Positions 21,986 to 32,941 of a stretch of 64,000 nucleotides of DNA are shown piece after piece. This DNA is from Ustilaginoidea virens (taxonomy: Eukaryota > Ascomycota > Sordariomycetes > Hypocreales > Clavicipitaceae). The notes under the pieces are model-generated. The model was not told the origin of the DNA. It worked only from the letters and a program-made list of their open reading frames with translations, and made no database searches. The translations under genes and the position numbers were made by a program. The stretch covers positions 1,736,001 through 1,800,000 of the forward strand of contig NC_057318.1 of assembly GCF_000687475.1 (NCBI RefSeq). The letters are read 5' to 3'. The first letter of the stretch is position 1. Each line of letters opens with the position of its first letter.

Positions 21986-22826
21986 GTGCCTTTTCTTTTT
22001 TTTTTTTCCTCTATAGCGCTAATTCTAAGGTGTATAATGACCCCTCTATCGCAGTATAGGGCCGATGCTGACCCTATTAGCAGATCGGCAGCAGCAGTAA
22101 TAACAGTAATAGCAATAGTTACAATAACAATAGTAAGAATAAGAATAGCAATAGTAGAAGCAAAAATGCCTCAATAGTCGGCAATACTAGATAAGGGGGT
22201 AAATATAGGTCTTATACGCTATAGAACCGCTTCTAACCCTTATATAGTAGCCCGGAGAACTATACGTATAGCCATATAGGCTATATCTAATATAATTAGA
22301 GGACCCTAAGTATCGATACTATAATTAATAAGGTATAGGCTGGGTCATACCCGCTCTCTAGCGAGGCTAATATAGGTAGGGACTAAGGCAGCCTACTATC
22401 CCTATGCCTTAATAGGTAAGATATATATACCCCTAGAGAGGACCTTTAAAAATTAGGTCTTAGTATAAAAACTCTTAGATATATAAAAGACTATTACTAG
22501 GGGAATAAAAATATATTTTCGATTTATATGCAGTATAGGTTATTAGCTAATTATCTTTACCTTTAGGTAGACGATTATAAGGCCCTTTAGTAAAAAGCTA
22601 AATAGGTATCTGCCTCTCGGGGGCATAATTAAGCGGCAGTAATAGCGGCAGCGGTAGTAATAGGGGGCCTTAGCACTCTTAAGGCAATCTAAGAGATATT
22701 AAACCTTAAAGAAAAGAAGGTCTTTACTTTAAAACGATAGGCCTATACCTAAAAGGATATTACTATATTACTATAGGTTTTTTTAGCCTAGGAGGGGGGG
22801 GAGGGGGCTTTAGAGGGGAAGTAAAC
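21986..22826 (+). pseudogene. Antisense ORF of LINE A3 (main part)
   Basis: Plus-strand gene opposite to ORF2 of its host LINE. An open block at 21986-22177 covers a hydrophobic stretch and the microsatellite and ends at a RIP stop (MPQ-stop, MPKRS in A2). Then come LDKGVNIGLIRYRTASNPYIVARR and, after a change of frame, NIGRD...LCLNR.DIYTPREDL, IYMQYRLLANYLYL.VDDYKAL and LNLKEKKVFTLKRQAYT. The Gly/Lys-rich C-terminus is split by copia-2 and continues at 27866-27960. Function unknown. The protein is shared with all other A and B LINEs. Confidence 0.62.
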
Positions 22827-23516
22827 TGTTGCAATTTTTAAGGTCACTATAAAAGCAGAGCCTTACTAGCTAGCTAGATGGCACAAGACTGTCTGGGACC
22901 TGTGAACTAATCTTAGTATAAATACTAGATTTTTCACTAAGTCCTAAGACTATATAAGTGCTATAAAGTAAGGCAAGTGTAAAGGCAAGGCAAATATAAG
23001 ATAACCAGAAAACGCAGGGAAGGTAAGAAGTTAAGAGGCATATAGTGCATTAACAGACTCGATTGTGCTGCCCTTCAACTATCTAGAAAGAAGGGGGAAA
23101 GCTATCTTATATATACACGAAGGAGGGGTGGGCCCAGGCATTCAGGGTAGCCAGTAAGAAGGCTCCCCGTAATGCTCGCTATGATACGTTAGCAACCCCG
23201 CTATATCCGGCCTTTCCAACCACCCTAACCACCGCACTAGTAATTAGTCACCGCACTAGTAACTAGCCACCACGCTAGTGACTAACCACCACACTAGTGG
23301 ACTAGCCACCACGCTAGTAGACCCACCACGCTAATTTAGCAATGCCACACCTTTTTAACAAGGCCTACCTTAAGGCCTACCTTATTTGATATACAGTAAA
23401 TAATCCACTGAAAATCCTTAAGGTAAAAGGCAAGGGCCTGGGTTGGTAAGACTACCGTAAGTCAAAAAGGCGGTAGGAAGGCTAGCAGCCTAGTAGGCTA
23501 CTATAGGATTTTAACA
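22827..23516 (-). repeat. Copia-2 3' LTR (690 bp)
   Basis: Starts TGTTGCAATT and ends TTTTAACA. It is almost identical to 27176-27865; the few differences near the start are C/T and G/A changes. Confidence 0.93.
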
Positions 23517-23635
23517 CCCCCTCTGATTAGCTACTGTAGTATCAAGCTAATCGTCGTATATAAAGGATAGGAAAAATGCAATAAAAGTGCTAAGGAAAAA
23601 ACATAAGAAAAAACCTTAGTAAAAGTTAGTATAAG

Positions 23636-24841
23636 TTAGCAGGCCCTAAGGCCTAGTAACTCGCGGAACCTAGTAAATTTAGGGCCCGGCAGTGGCTTGG
23701 TAAGACCGTCAGCAGGCATACTATTAGTAGGTAAGTAGGTAATTTTAACCAAGCCCAGCTGGGCTTGCTCCCTAATATACCGGAATTTTAATAGCGTATG
23801 CTTAGTGCGAGCGTGCTGATTAGGGTCATTAGAATTCGAAATGGAGCCCTGGTTATCGCAGTATAGCGGTATAGGGCGTAAGATATCAATTTCTAGTTCC
23901 TTACAAAGGTTAGAAAGCCACTGTACTTCACAGATAGTCTCAAGTAAGGCATCAGATTCGGCTTTTAAAGTAGAAAGCACTACTAAAGAGGCTCGCTTAG
24001 AATGCCAGCTAATAGGACCACTATTAATAGTAGTAAGAAAACCTCCAGTTGATTTAGAAGTTTCTTTACAGCCAGCAAAATCGCTATCAGAATAAGCGGT
24101 TATAATAGGCTGTTGGTTGCTTTTAGTAAAGCAAATAGCTAGGTTCTCAGTGCCTTTAAGGTAGCTAAAGCTGCCCTTTGCAGCATTTAGATGCACATTA
24201 GTTGCTTTCGACATAAACTGAGATAGGTATTGGGTAGGAAATGCTAGGTCGGGCCTAGTCATCATCATAAGCCACATTATAGTGCTAGTAAGGCTCTGAT
24301 AAAGGCTCTGATCAGTAGGGCTAAGGTCTTTTCCACTAGATTCATTTAGAATCTCTGGTTGAAGTGGAATTAGCTGAGGTTTAGTATCCTGTATAATCCG
24401 AAAAACAGGCCTATTGCGTATGATTTTCCTATTAATAGGAACGCTAGACTTAGGAATAAATTGGAAGACTTTAGTATCCAATAATTGCTTAAATTCCTTA
24501 AATAAGGTCTTTATCCAGAGGTCTTTTTCAGGGCTTTGTAGCATATCCTTCCAGCTATTTAGCGTGCCGTCAGCATTTTTAGCTAACTTACGCTTCGCTT
24601 TATAACAGGAATCCCATATCAGGTAGTATAAATCATAATTAGGAAATAAGTCGGTAGGGCTTATAGGGCCAGCAGGGCCAGCAAGGCTAGTAAGGATATC
24701 TATAAGATCATCCTTTATAGTAGCCGGGGACTGTAGCGTAATACCTTCTGACTTAGGAAGGTAATCTACGGTGGCATTAGTGTTAGTAGTACCATCCGGG
24801 GTAGCATTAGTAATGCTAGTAAAATTAGTAGGATCCGGCAT
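23636..24841 (-). CDS. Copia-2 deleted polyprotein: linker, RT N-terminus and RNase H (401 aa)
   Basis: Open frame from MPDPTNFTSITNAT to LRAC-stop. Residues 1-75 are a Ser/Thr/Asn-rich linker; DLYYLIWDSCYKAKRKLA and WKDMLQSPEKDLWIKTLFKE begin the RT. After NRPVFRIIQDTKPQ the palm, including YVDD, is missing: about 760 bp present in copia-1 were removed, possibly across a shared CCGA, and the frame stays open. RNase H follows (MMMTRPDLAFPTQYLSQFMS, AYSDSDFAGCKE, STLKAESDALLETI, LYCDNQGSI, HARTKHTLLKFRYIRE). It could be translated but cannot reverse transcribe, so any mobility would depend on enzymes from other copies. Fusion to gag is unlikely because a stop intervenes. Confidence 0.85.
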   Translation of the reverse strand: MPDPTNFTSITNATPDGTTNTNATVDYLPKSEGITLQSPATIKDDLIDILTSLAGPAGPISPTDLFPNYDLYYLIWDSCYKAKRKLAKNADGTLNSWKDMLQSPEKDLWIKTLFKEFKQLLDTKVFQFIPKSSVPINRKIIRNRPVFRIIQDTKPQLIPLQPEILNESSGKDLSPTDQSLYQSLTSTIMWLMMMTRPDLAFPTQYLSQFMSKATNVHLNAAKGSFSYLKGTENLAICFTKSNQQPIITAYSDSDFAGCKETSKSTGGFLTTINSGPISWHSKRASLVVLSTLKAESDALLETICEVQWLSNLCKELEIDILRPIPLYCDNQGSISNSNDPNQHARTKHTLLKFRYIREQAQLGLVKITYLPTNSMPADGLTKPLPGPKFTRFRELLGLRAC

Positions 24842-25174
24842 GCTTTTTAGGTCATCCGGTATAGCATTAGTATTAGTAATGCTAGTAAGGTTAGCAGAGT
24901 TAGTAGGGTTATAAATGCTTTCTAGGTCATCCAGTAAAATAGCAGGTTCTCTGCTAGATACCCCCTCTGAACCTGTATTTTGCCCTCTGTGAAAGTCTCC
25001 TTCTAGGCCATTAGAAATAGGGCCTATACCTTTATTTTGGTGGATGAAGGTAATAAAGGTCGTTTTAGTAATAACCTTCTTCTTTGGAAGGTAGACCAGA
25101 TAGGTATTAGCATAGGTCTTTTTAAGTAGCTGAATACCTATGTGCCCTAGCCGTACATGTCAAATGCCGGCTAA

Positions 25175-26422
25175 TTATAATAGCTTTTGATATTCTGTAT
25201 CAGCAGCTATAGGGGCAGGAGTAGGGCTAATAGCCACTACAGGATTTTCGCTAGGTATAATAGCGGGTATTTCGCTAGTCGTAATAGCGGAAGGTTGGGT
25301 GGTAGGGCTAGTAGCCTCTACAGGTTCCTTACTAGTCGTAATAGTAGGAACATCGCTAGTTGTGGTAGCGGGCTGATTAGTAGTAGGGCTAGTAGCCTCT
25401 ACAGGTTCCTTACTAGTCGCAGTAGTAGGAACGGGGGTAATAGTAGTAACCTCAGGATTACTATAATCAGCAGGGTTAGTAGGGCTGGGGACCTCTACTA
25501 TTATACTATTAGTAATAGTATAATGGCTGCAAGATTGATGCAGTAGTGGTGTGTCTATTCCTTTCTGTGGAAGGAAAAAGCCGTATTTTTCAAAGTTAAA
25601 AATGCCGATGCATTTACGGCTTGCTGACCAAAGCTGATTTTTAATTAGTACCCCTTTAGCGGCATAGTGCTTTACATCGCTAATGATGTTAATATCCAAG
25701 GTAGGAATATATAGTGTATTCTTGAGCTCTATAATACCCCATTTGGTGGGATTAACGCCCTGTAGCACAGTAAATCGTGCTATGCCCCAACCAGTAGGGG
25801 AAATAGGGCCACCACCAGTAGTAATAACAGGCTTATCATCCTTCTCAAAATGGTGAAAAGTGGTGAAATGCTTCTTATCATTAACAATATGACAAGTGGA
25901 GCCTATATCGTAAAGGAGGGCATCCTTAGGGGTCCTACCGCCTGATTTAGCACTATAGCTTATATCAGTGGATATAGTGGTAGAAGAAGAGGAATAGGAT
26001 ATATTAGTATCCTGGGTATTATAATTGCCTATAATAAAGGACTCGACATTTTGCTGTTTGCTGCTAGAGTCCTGTTTCTTCTTCTGTTGCTGCTTCTTTT
26101 TCCTATTATTAGTAGAATTATTCTTGCTATTATTAGTAGAAGCGGCGTTAGTATTAGTAGGGCTAGTAGCCTCTATAGGGTCCTTGCTGTTCATATTAGT
26201 AGGACCGGAGATAATAGGGCTAGTAGCCTCTACTAGTTTCTTGCTAATTATAATAGTAGGAACGTTACTATTTCGCCTACTAACTAAGCCTTGTATAAGG
26301 ATAGTTAGGGTGTTCATCTGGGACTTTATATAGTCCATATCTAGCTGAAGTTGTACAGTAAGATCAGCTTTAGAGTCGGAATCCAAAGTGGCCTTATAAG
26401 TGGAAGGCCTAGACTGTGCCAT
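25175..26422 (-). CDS. Copia-2 gag-protease fusion frame (415 aa)
   Basis: Open frame from ATG 26420-26422 (MAQSRPSTYK). N-terminal coiled-coil-like segment (LQLDMDYIKSQMNTL), a low-complexity EATSPT region, then a basic KKKQQQKKKQ patch. Compared with copia-1 the UBN2-like gag core is deleted and the join is in frame. The retropepsin-like site LLYDIGSTCHIVND follows near residues 170-185, then IARFTVLQG, NTLYIPTLDINIIS, and LWSASRKCIGIFNF of the pre-integrase segment. The C-terminal 120 residues are repeated TSKEPVEATSPT units. Ends at EYQKLL. The active-site Asp is present (DIGST; DTGS/A in the family), so protease activity is possible but unproven. Confidence 0.85.
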   Translation of the reverse strand: MAQSRPSTYKATLDSDSKADLTVQLQLDMDYIKSQMNTLTILIQGLVSRRNSNVPTIIISKKLVEATSPIISGPTNMNSKDPIEATSPTNTNAASTNNSKNNSTNNRKKKQQQKKKQDSSSKQQNVESFIIGNYNTQDTNISYSSSSTTISTDISYSAKSGGRTPKDALLYDIGSTCHIVNDKKHFTTFHHFEKDDKPVITTGGGPISPTGWGIARFTVLQGVNPTKWGIIELKNTLYIPTLDINIISDVKHYAAKGVLIKNQLWSASRKCIGIFNFEKYGFFLPQKGIDTPLLHQSCSHYTITNSIIVEVPSPTNPADYSNPEVTTITPVPTTATSKEPVEATSPTTNQPATTTSDVPTITTSKEPVEATSPTTQPSAITTSEIPAIIPSENPVVAISPTPAPIAADTEYQKLL

Positions 26423-26669
26423 TATAGTGGTTAAAAGTAGTTAAAAATGGTGCCAATAGCTGTAGGAATAGATGAATAACCAGCTGAATAGCTAGCAAAA
26501 TAGTCGAATAACTGGTAAAATAGCCAATAAATATAGTGGCTAGTAGCCTACTATAAAAGGTAACCGCAGAGTATAGCGGCAGGTCTTAATATAAAAGCAT
26601 AGATGCCGTAGGCGTTGTGCAAGTCCGTATTATAGCGTTGGTGTTCAAGGTGCTTATATAATGCCGTAA

Positions 26670-26770
26670 TATAAAGGTACCGTAAGTACCGTAGGTGCCG
26701 TAAATGCCGTAGAAGCCAGGTGCCGTAGGTGCCGTAGGTGCCGTAATATAAAAAGGTGCCGTAAGTGCCG
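26670..26770 (-). repeat. GGTGCCGTA minisatellite in copia-2 leader
   Basis: Nine-bp tandem units (GGTGCCGTA) with flanking degenerate units, in the transcribed leader between primer site and gag. Same array as at 12110-12210 but with a different unit count. Confidence 0.8.
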
Positions 26771-27163
26771 TACTAAAGGTGCTATAAGTGGGAGAGTATA
26801 ACAGGTGCCGTATAGTGCAGTAGGTATTGTGCACTAGGTGTAAAAGTGTTATATAGTGGTATAATGTAAAGAATATTACACTATAAAATCCATAGGTACC
26901 GTAGGTTACGCCGAAAATAACGTAAGGTTACGCTAAGAGTGCCGTAAGGTTATGCCGTAAGTTGCCGTAGGGGTACGCCGTTGATTGCCGCAGGGTAATA
27001 CCGTAGGTAACAAAGGGTAAGCCAAAGGTGATAATAGGTAAGCCGAAGTTAATAAGGGTAAGCCGAAGATACCAAAGGATAGCTATATTAGTAGTATTAA
27101 TAAGCAAGAGAGACCAAGGGGTGAACACAAAAGAGGTAGGGTAAAAACAAAGAAGTAAAACCC

Positions 27164-27175
27164 GGGCTCATAACC
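27164..27175 (-). promoter_or_regulatory. Copia-2 primer-binding site (initiator tRNA-Met anticodon arm)
   Basis: GGGCTCATAACC directly before the 5' LTR at 27176, identical to copia-1. It is complementary in the element RNA to the tRNA-iMet anticodon arm, as in half-tRNA priming. Confidence 0.85.
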
Positions 27176-27865
27176 TATTGCAATTCTCAAGGTCACTATA
27201 AAAGCAGAGCCTTACTAGCTAGCTAGATGGCACAAGACTATCTGCGACCTGTGAACTAATCTTAGTATAAATACTAGATTTTTCACCAAGTCCTAAGACT
27301 ATATAAGTGCTATAAAGCAAGGCAAGTGTAAAGGTAAGGCAAATATAAGATAACCAGAAAACGCAGGGAAGATAAGAAGTTAAGAGGCATATAGTGCATT
27401 AACAGACTCGATTGTGCTGCCCTTCAACTATCTAGAAAGAAGGGGGAAAGCTATCTTATATATACACGAAGGAGGGGTGGGCCCAGGCATTCAGGGTAGC
27501 CAGTAAGAAGGCTCCCTGTAATGCTCGCTATGATACGTTAGCAACCCCGCTATATCCGGCCTTTCCAACCACCCTAACCACCGCACTAGTAATTAGTCAC
27601 CGCACTAGTAACTAGCCACCACGCTAGTGACTAACCACCACACTAGTGGACTAGCCACCACGCTAGTAGACCCACCACGCTAATTTAGCAATGCCACACC
27701 TTTTTAACAAGGCCTACCTTAAGGCCTACCTTATTTGATATACAGTAAATAATCCACTGAAAATCCTTAAGGTAAAAGGCAAGGGCCTGGGTTGGTAAGA
27801 CTACCGTAAGTCAAAAAGGCGGTAGGAAGGCCAGCAGCCTAATAGGCTACTATAGGATTTTAACA
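27176..27865 (-). repeat. Copia-2 5' LTR (690 bp)
   Basis: Starts TATTGCAATT (TG to TA at the terminus) and ends TTTTAACA before the TAAAC duplication. Confidence 0.93.
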
Positions 27866-27999
27866 TAAACTAAAGATAATAAGGATAAAAAGGGGAAAGA
27901 TAATAAAAGGAGTAAAAAAGGGGAAGAAAAGGAGGGTACCCCTAATATTAAAATAATAACTATTAATTAATTTTAGCCTATAAGGCCTAAAAGATTTAT

Positions 28000-30900
28000 T
28001 TATTCTTAGGGCTCTTTATTCCTACTATAGGATTACTATAAATATTATATAGGGGCTATATAGGGGTATTTAGTAGCTCTTTTAGCTATACTATATTAGA
28101 GGGATTAGGTAAGCTAGAATTAATTAAGTTAGTTAATACTAAGTATTTAGTAGGCGATTATCTATATAAGGTATAGTTTATCAAATGCGATAGATATATT
28201 ATATTAGTCGTAAAGTAGGCTAGGGCTAAAATTAGATCTAAAGAGTATATGCCTTTATCTATAGTACTTTAAGCAGGAAAGAATAATATAATAAAGGTCT
28301 TCTAGGCCTTCCCTATAGTAGTAGAAAGGTAATAGTATTAAGGGTATTTAATAGAGGCAGAGGAGGGAATTAAGGCCGATTTTTTCTATATAGAGTTAGG
28401 TAAGTATTACTAACTTATACTTTTATAGGCTTTTATATAATTAAGTTATTTTCGCTATAAATTAGAAATCTAATGCCCTTTCGGCTGCTAAGGTCCTATA
28501 TTAGGGGCATTTCGCCTTTACTATTGCCCGATTGCTTTACTATTAGTTATACTAATCTTTTGCTAATTATTCTTCAGCTAAAAGCTAGCTAAGGTTAAGA
28601 CTAAAGAATAGTATATAGGCTAAGGGTCTTTAGTAGCCTTTCCTTTATTAGTATTAAAGTATCGCCGCTACTACTACTAATATAAAGTTAATCCTAGCGG
28701 TTATATCTATTTTATTTATTCTTTCTAGGAACTATTAGCAGATATAATTAAGATAGAGGTTAATTAGGGGTATAGCTGCCTCGGTCTCGAGGGTATCTAG
28801 CGGTATAGCCTTAAAGGCCTTAGTAATTATATAAAGGCAGACTGATTATTCTATAGCTAAGGATTTCGTAATACCTTTTACTATCCCCCTAAAGGTAATA
28901 AGGGTATACTATACCCTTATACTAAAGGCTATAGAGGTCCAGATAACCTATATATAGACTAGGTATACCTTTTAGTATTAGTAGCCCTAGGTTAAGGCCG
29001 TTATCACTATAAGTATAAATTGCTACCGCTTAAGTTTCTTTGCGATCTTAATATAATATTCTCTCTATTTTAGCTTATAATAGATTTCGACTCCTAAGAA
29101 TCTAGTATACTACTTCAGCTAAATTATTATAGTTTTAAGCTATACCTTAGTTTTATCCGCCTTATATATATAGGTAAAATAAATAAGCTCGCTTTTGCTA
29201 AAGTTAAAATTAAGTCTAGCTTACTTAGACTAGCTATTATAGATAAGCTATACTTTCTCAAGTAGTACCTTTATCTCCCCTATATCTCTCCTATAGGCTA
29301 TAATATTTATATCGTTAGTAAAGCCTAATATAATAGTTAAGGCTACCTTTTATAGCCTTTTGTAAAGCGGTATAATATAAATAAAGAAGAGGATAAGGGA
29401 AAGGGGGGACCCTTATAGTACCCTAATAGTAATTAGCAATTTCTTTATAAGCTATCCCTTAAAGTAGATTTATACTATTTGCGAATCGGTAAAGTTGTAT
29501 ACCTATACTATAAGCTATAGTAGGAGCCCTTTATTAAGGAATAGGTAGATAAAGCGGGTATAATTAACTATATTAAAAGCTGCTAATATATTTAATTAAA
29601 AGAGCGAGGCGATCCTACTATAATGCCAGATTATGCGAATAATCTCTATTAGTATACTTAGTATTATATTGGTTAACCGGTTTGCCTTATTATCTATTTA
29701 AAGGTTTAGGAGGAGATTGCCCTCCTTAAGGGTAATAGTAAGCCGCTTTATAATTATAGCGTCTATAACCTTCCCTATTAGGTTAAATAATAATATTAGT
29801 CTCTATCCTTTTGCCTTTAAGTATTCTTTAGGCTTTTTCCTAGGCTTTTATAATACTACTATTTTAGCCTTTTAGAACTATACTAGATAGTACCTAATAT
29901 AGTATATTTTATTAAAGAGGTATATAAGGGTTTAAACGAGTGGAGAGCTATATACTTTAAGGAATCCTATTAGGAGCCTATTAGGGCCTAATGCTTTTTA
30001 GCCTACTATATTATATAATATAGTGCGGACCTTTTTATAGGTAAAGGAGTCTATAGAGGGGAATATAGCGGTAGTAAGTTAGGGGAATATTAAGTCGGGG
30101 ATATTATTATAAGTAGCCTAAAAGATAGGGAAAAACCATTAGGCGAATACTTATACTTTCTCTTTATATATTATTACCTTTAGGCCTAAACTGCTTTATT
30201 TTAGTAGGGGGATCTCTCTTAATTTAGGCGGGAGGCCGCTATATAGGTAAGCCTATTTTTCTAGAGACTATAGATCGGCATTTTAAGCGGTTGCTTTATT
30301 AAAGGCCTTTTGCTATAACTAGCGCCATTCCTCCTAAATAATATAAGACTAAGTCGCTCCTACTTTTTAGGCAGTACTAAGGTTCTCTAGGGTATAATAT
30401 ACTACCTATTTTCGGTAAGCCTTTTTTACTACTATTTAGGCTATCTTAGCGCAAAAATTTTACTAGGGCTCTATATTAAGAGCTTTAAGTATCCTCTTTA
30501 ATGCCGCAATATTGGCGATACTCTAGAATTAGCTAATAAGCTATTTAGCATATATATCTATCTTAGCGGGAGAATAGAATAGGGCCCTAGCGTAATAAAT
30601 AGTAAATCGGTTTTTTATTTTAGCTTAAGTAAAATATCGGTTAAAAGACTTCTAGCTATTCTTTAAGAGGAAGGCTTTTATATAATAATTATCGGTCTCA
30701 ATATATATAAGCTAGGGGATATAATCGGACCTAATAAGATTAGCGTTTTTAAGATATTTGACTATAATATCTAGTATAACCTATATATAGTTGATAGTAC
30801 TACTTCTCTTTCTTAAGGCCCTCTTTATTACCTTACTATAAGGAATAACTAGCCTAAGCTATTATTATATTATAAATTTAAAGAGAGTATTAATATTAAG

Positions 30901-31480
30901 CGAGGTCTAATCTAGGCTATCCTAGAGAGGGTAATATATATTAAAGTCCCTAATAAAGGCACTATAGGGGTAGGGTAAGAGCTTAGCAAGTGCGATAAAA
31001 GGGGTTATCTAGTTTAGCTTATAGCCTAAAGAGTAGATAGAGTAGATATTAATATATAGTAGGGAAATCTTATACTAATCAGTTCCTTTATCGCTAAACT
31101 ATATACTAGGCCTATACCGCTTATAGATATATATCGCTGTTCTCCTGCTATATACTATTAATATATATCTTCTAAAGCTAGGGCTTAGCGGGGTCTATTT
31201 AGGCATAGTAGGTTTTTAGATCGCTATAATATTGGGCTCGCATTAGTAGTAAAATACTAGTCTTATAAGGATAGTTTTCTTCTATATATTCTAGTAAAAG
31301 ACTATTATTATATAGATAATTGCAAGGGGGTTAATAGCAATAGTATATTAGAGGTGGCTATAGGTTAGGCATTTAGGGCAGGTATGGTCGCACTATAATT
31401 TTATATAGGGGCGGTTTAAAGGAAAGCGGTAATACTACTATCAGCCTTAATACAAGAGGTCCTATTAATACTTCCGACCG
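28000..31480 (-). pseudogene. LINE A3 ORF2 (endonuclease, RT, C-terminal motif)
   Basis: Minus-strand ORF2. The AP-type endonuclease signature (RDFNIYYP, originally GDFN-type) is at about 30930-30960. RT follows with GSP-type motif B near 29410 and the FADD-equivalent near 29310. The thumb and LDTLKTKAA...IDLYLNYI-type region should lie around 28760-28900. The C-terminal Cys/His motif runs toward 28250. The copy is complete in length but saturated with Gln/Trp-to-stop changes. Confidence 0.72.
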
Positions 31481-31489
31481 GTTAGCTTT

Positions 31490-32760
31490 ATTTCTAAAGG
31501 GAGGGCTTACACAGGGGAGATCTATTAGCTATACGGTAGCAGCCCCAGTCTGCAATTAGGATAGTATTAGCATCTAATGCTATATATAAGGCAAAAAGCC
31601 TTAGTCTATCGCTATAGGAATTTCTAGCTTTTTCCTATTATTCGTTCGCTACTTTATAAAGGTAAGACTACACTAGGTATAATCTATAATAGTTAAGGCA
31701 GGATTCGCATTAGTTCTATATAGTAGCTAGGCAGCTTTAATTGCCATCTAGGTAGCATTTAGAGCTATATTAGCTATAGCGAGCTGCTGCTATATAGTAT
31801 ATAATAATATAGCCGAATTTAAAGTAATTATAGCACTAGCGAGGGTATATAGTATTATTATAACGTTCGGCTTCGAATATCTCTACTTAGTATATAATGC
31901 CAGCTTTATAAAGCTTATTTATAAGGTCAATAGAGTCTACCCCTATAATTAGGGGCGCTTATATTATAGTCTCCTTAGGGCGGCAAAAGGAGACCTTAGT
32001 AAAGCCCTCTCTATTAGCTTTAGTAAAATTCGACTGGATATCCTCTATTATAGCATTTACAGTATAATAAATCGGGAAGCTTTTAATAATAATACTAAAT
32101 AAATATCGGTTAGGTTCTGCTTTTTAGCTAAAGATAGGGCATATTTAGGTTATATCTATAGTATACTTCGCTTTTTCTTTTTTAAAGATAATAATTGTAT
32201 CGCTACTATAGAGCCTATAGGCTATAACTATTATTCCCTTAGCAGTAGCCCTATTAACTATATTAACGATTTCGATTAGGGTGCGGTTCTAGAGGATTTC
32301 GCTAATAGTATTTCCTTTAATAAGGACTTTATAGTAGATATAGGGAGGTATCGTAAGGGGGGCTAGGCTATATTAGGGTAGTATAGCGGCTGCAAATCCT
32401 TATATAGCGATAGATACCTATATAATAGGGGCTATAGTAGGTTTTAGGAGATTCTATATAGCCTTATTAACTACAGTCTCAATCGTCTATATAAAGGTTC
32501 CGATAGGGGTATAGATATTGCCTAGGTCGGTCTTTTGCTAGGCAGTCTCTACTATAAAGTTTATAGCTTCTCGCACTCTTCCTAATACCGCTAAGGGAAT
32601 ATAATCCTAAAGCTCTTTTATAAAGTCTATAATAATATCGGCTATTAATCGCTTCTGCCTTTAGTAGGTTCGGTCTCGGTCTGGTTATACTATATACTAT
32701 TCGCGATTGTAGTATTAGGGTTGTAGCAGCTGTATACTATACCGCCCTTATTCCCTCTAT
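31490..32760 (-). pseudogene. LINE A3 ORF1
   Basis: Minus-strand gag-like ORF1. The CCHC region is at about 31720-31860 and retains more Cys/His codons than A2. The helical N-terminal domain lies around 32200-32700, and the 5' leader with the CGCGATTTCGCC motif (minus) ends at 32925. Stops occur at former Gln codons. Confidence 0.68.
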
Positions 32761-32941
32761 CGATATCTATTACTTTATTCGCGCTTGCTACGCCTACTCC
32801 TTAGATATAATATGCTATAGGTGAGGGGGGTAAACGGACGAGAGAAAGCGATTAGAAATATCAGATTTAATTTTAGAGGCGGTTCTATGCCGCTACCTAG
32901 GTGCGGGCGAAATCGCGAAAGTTTTTATAGCCTTTAGATAT

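Larger units (their letters stand above)
22827..27865 (-). mobile_element. Copia-2, internally deleted Ty1/copia element, minus orientation
   Basis: 5.04 kb with two 690-bp LTRs (22827-23516, 27176-27865) that differ at few positions, and a perfect TAAAC duplication (22822-22826, 27866-27870). The internal part is 3.66 kb against 5.88 kb in copia-1. The integrase, the RT catalytic core and part of gag are missing, yet two long frames remain open (415 and 401 residues). Polypurine tract 23517-23524; primer site 27164-27175. The near-identical LTRs and sparse RIP damage make it the youngest insertion in the window. It sits in the antisense ORF of LINE A3. Confidence 0.93.
21508..32925 (-). mobile_element. 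LINE A3, full-length, minus orientation, in gypsy pol
   Basis: 3' tail at left, TATTATTATTATT at 21508-21520; 5' end at right, where GGCGAAATCGCG at 32906-32917 is the minus-strand form of the 5' motif. A 16-bp duplication TAT(G/A)GCCTTTAGATAT lies at 21492-21507 and 32926-32941 with one G/A mismatch. Without copia-2 the length is about 6.4 kb, the same as A2, so it is a full-length copy. The gypsy pol frame is continuous across the joint once A3 is removed. Confidence 0.9.
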
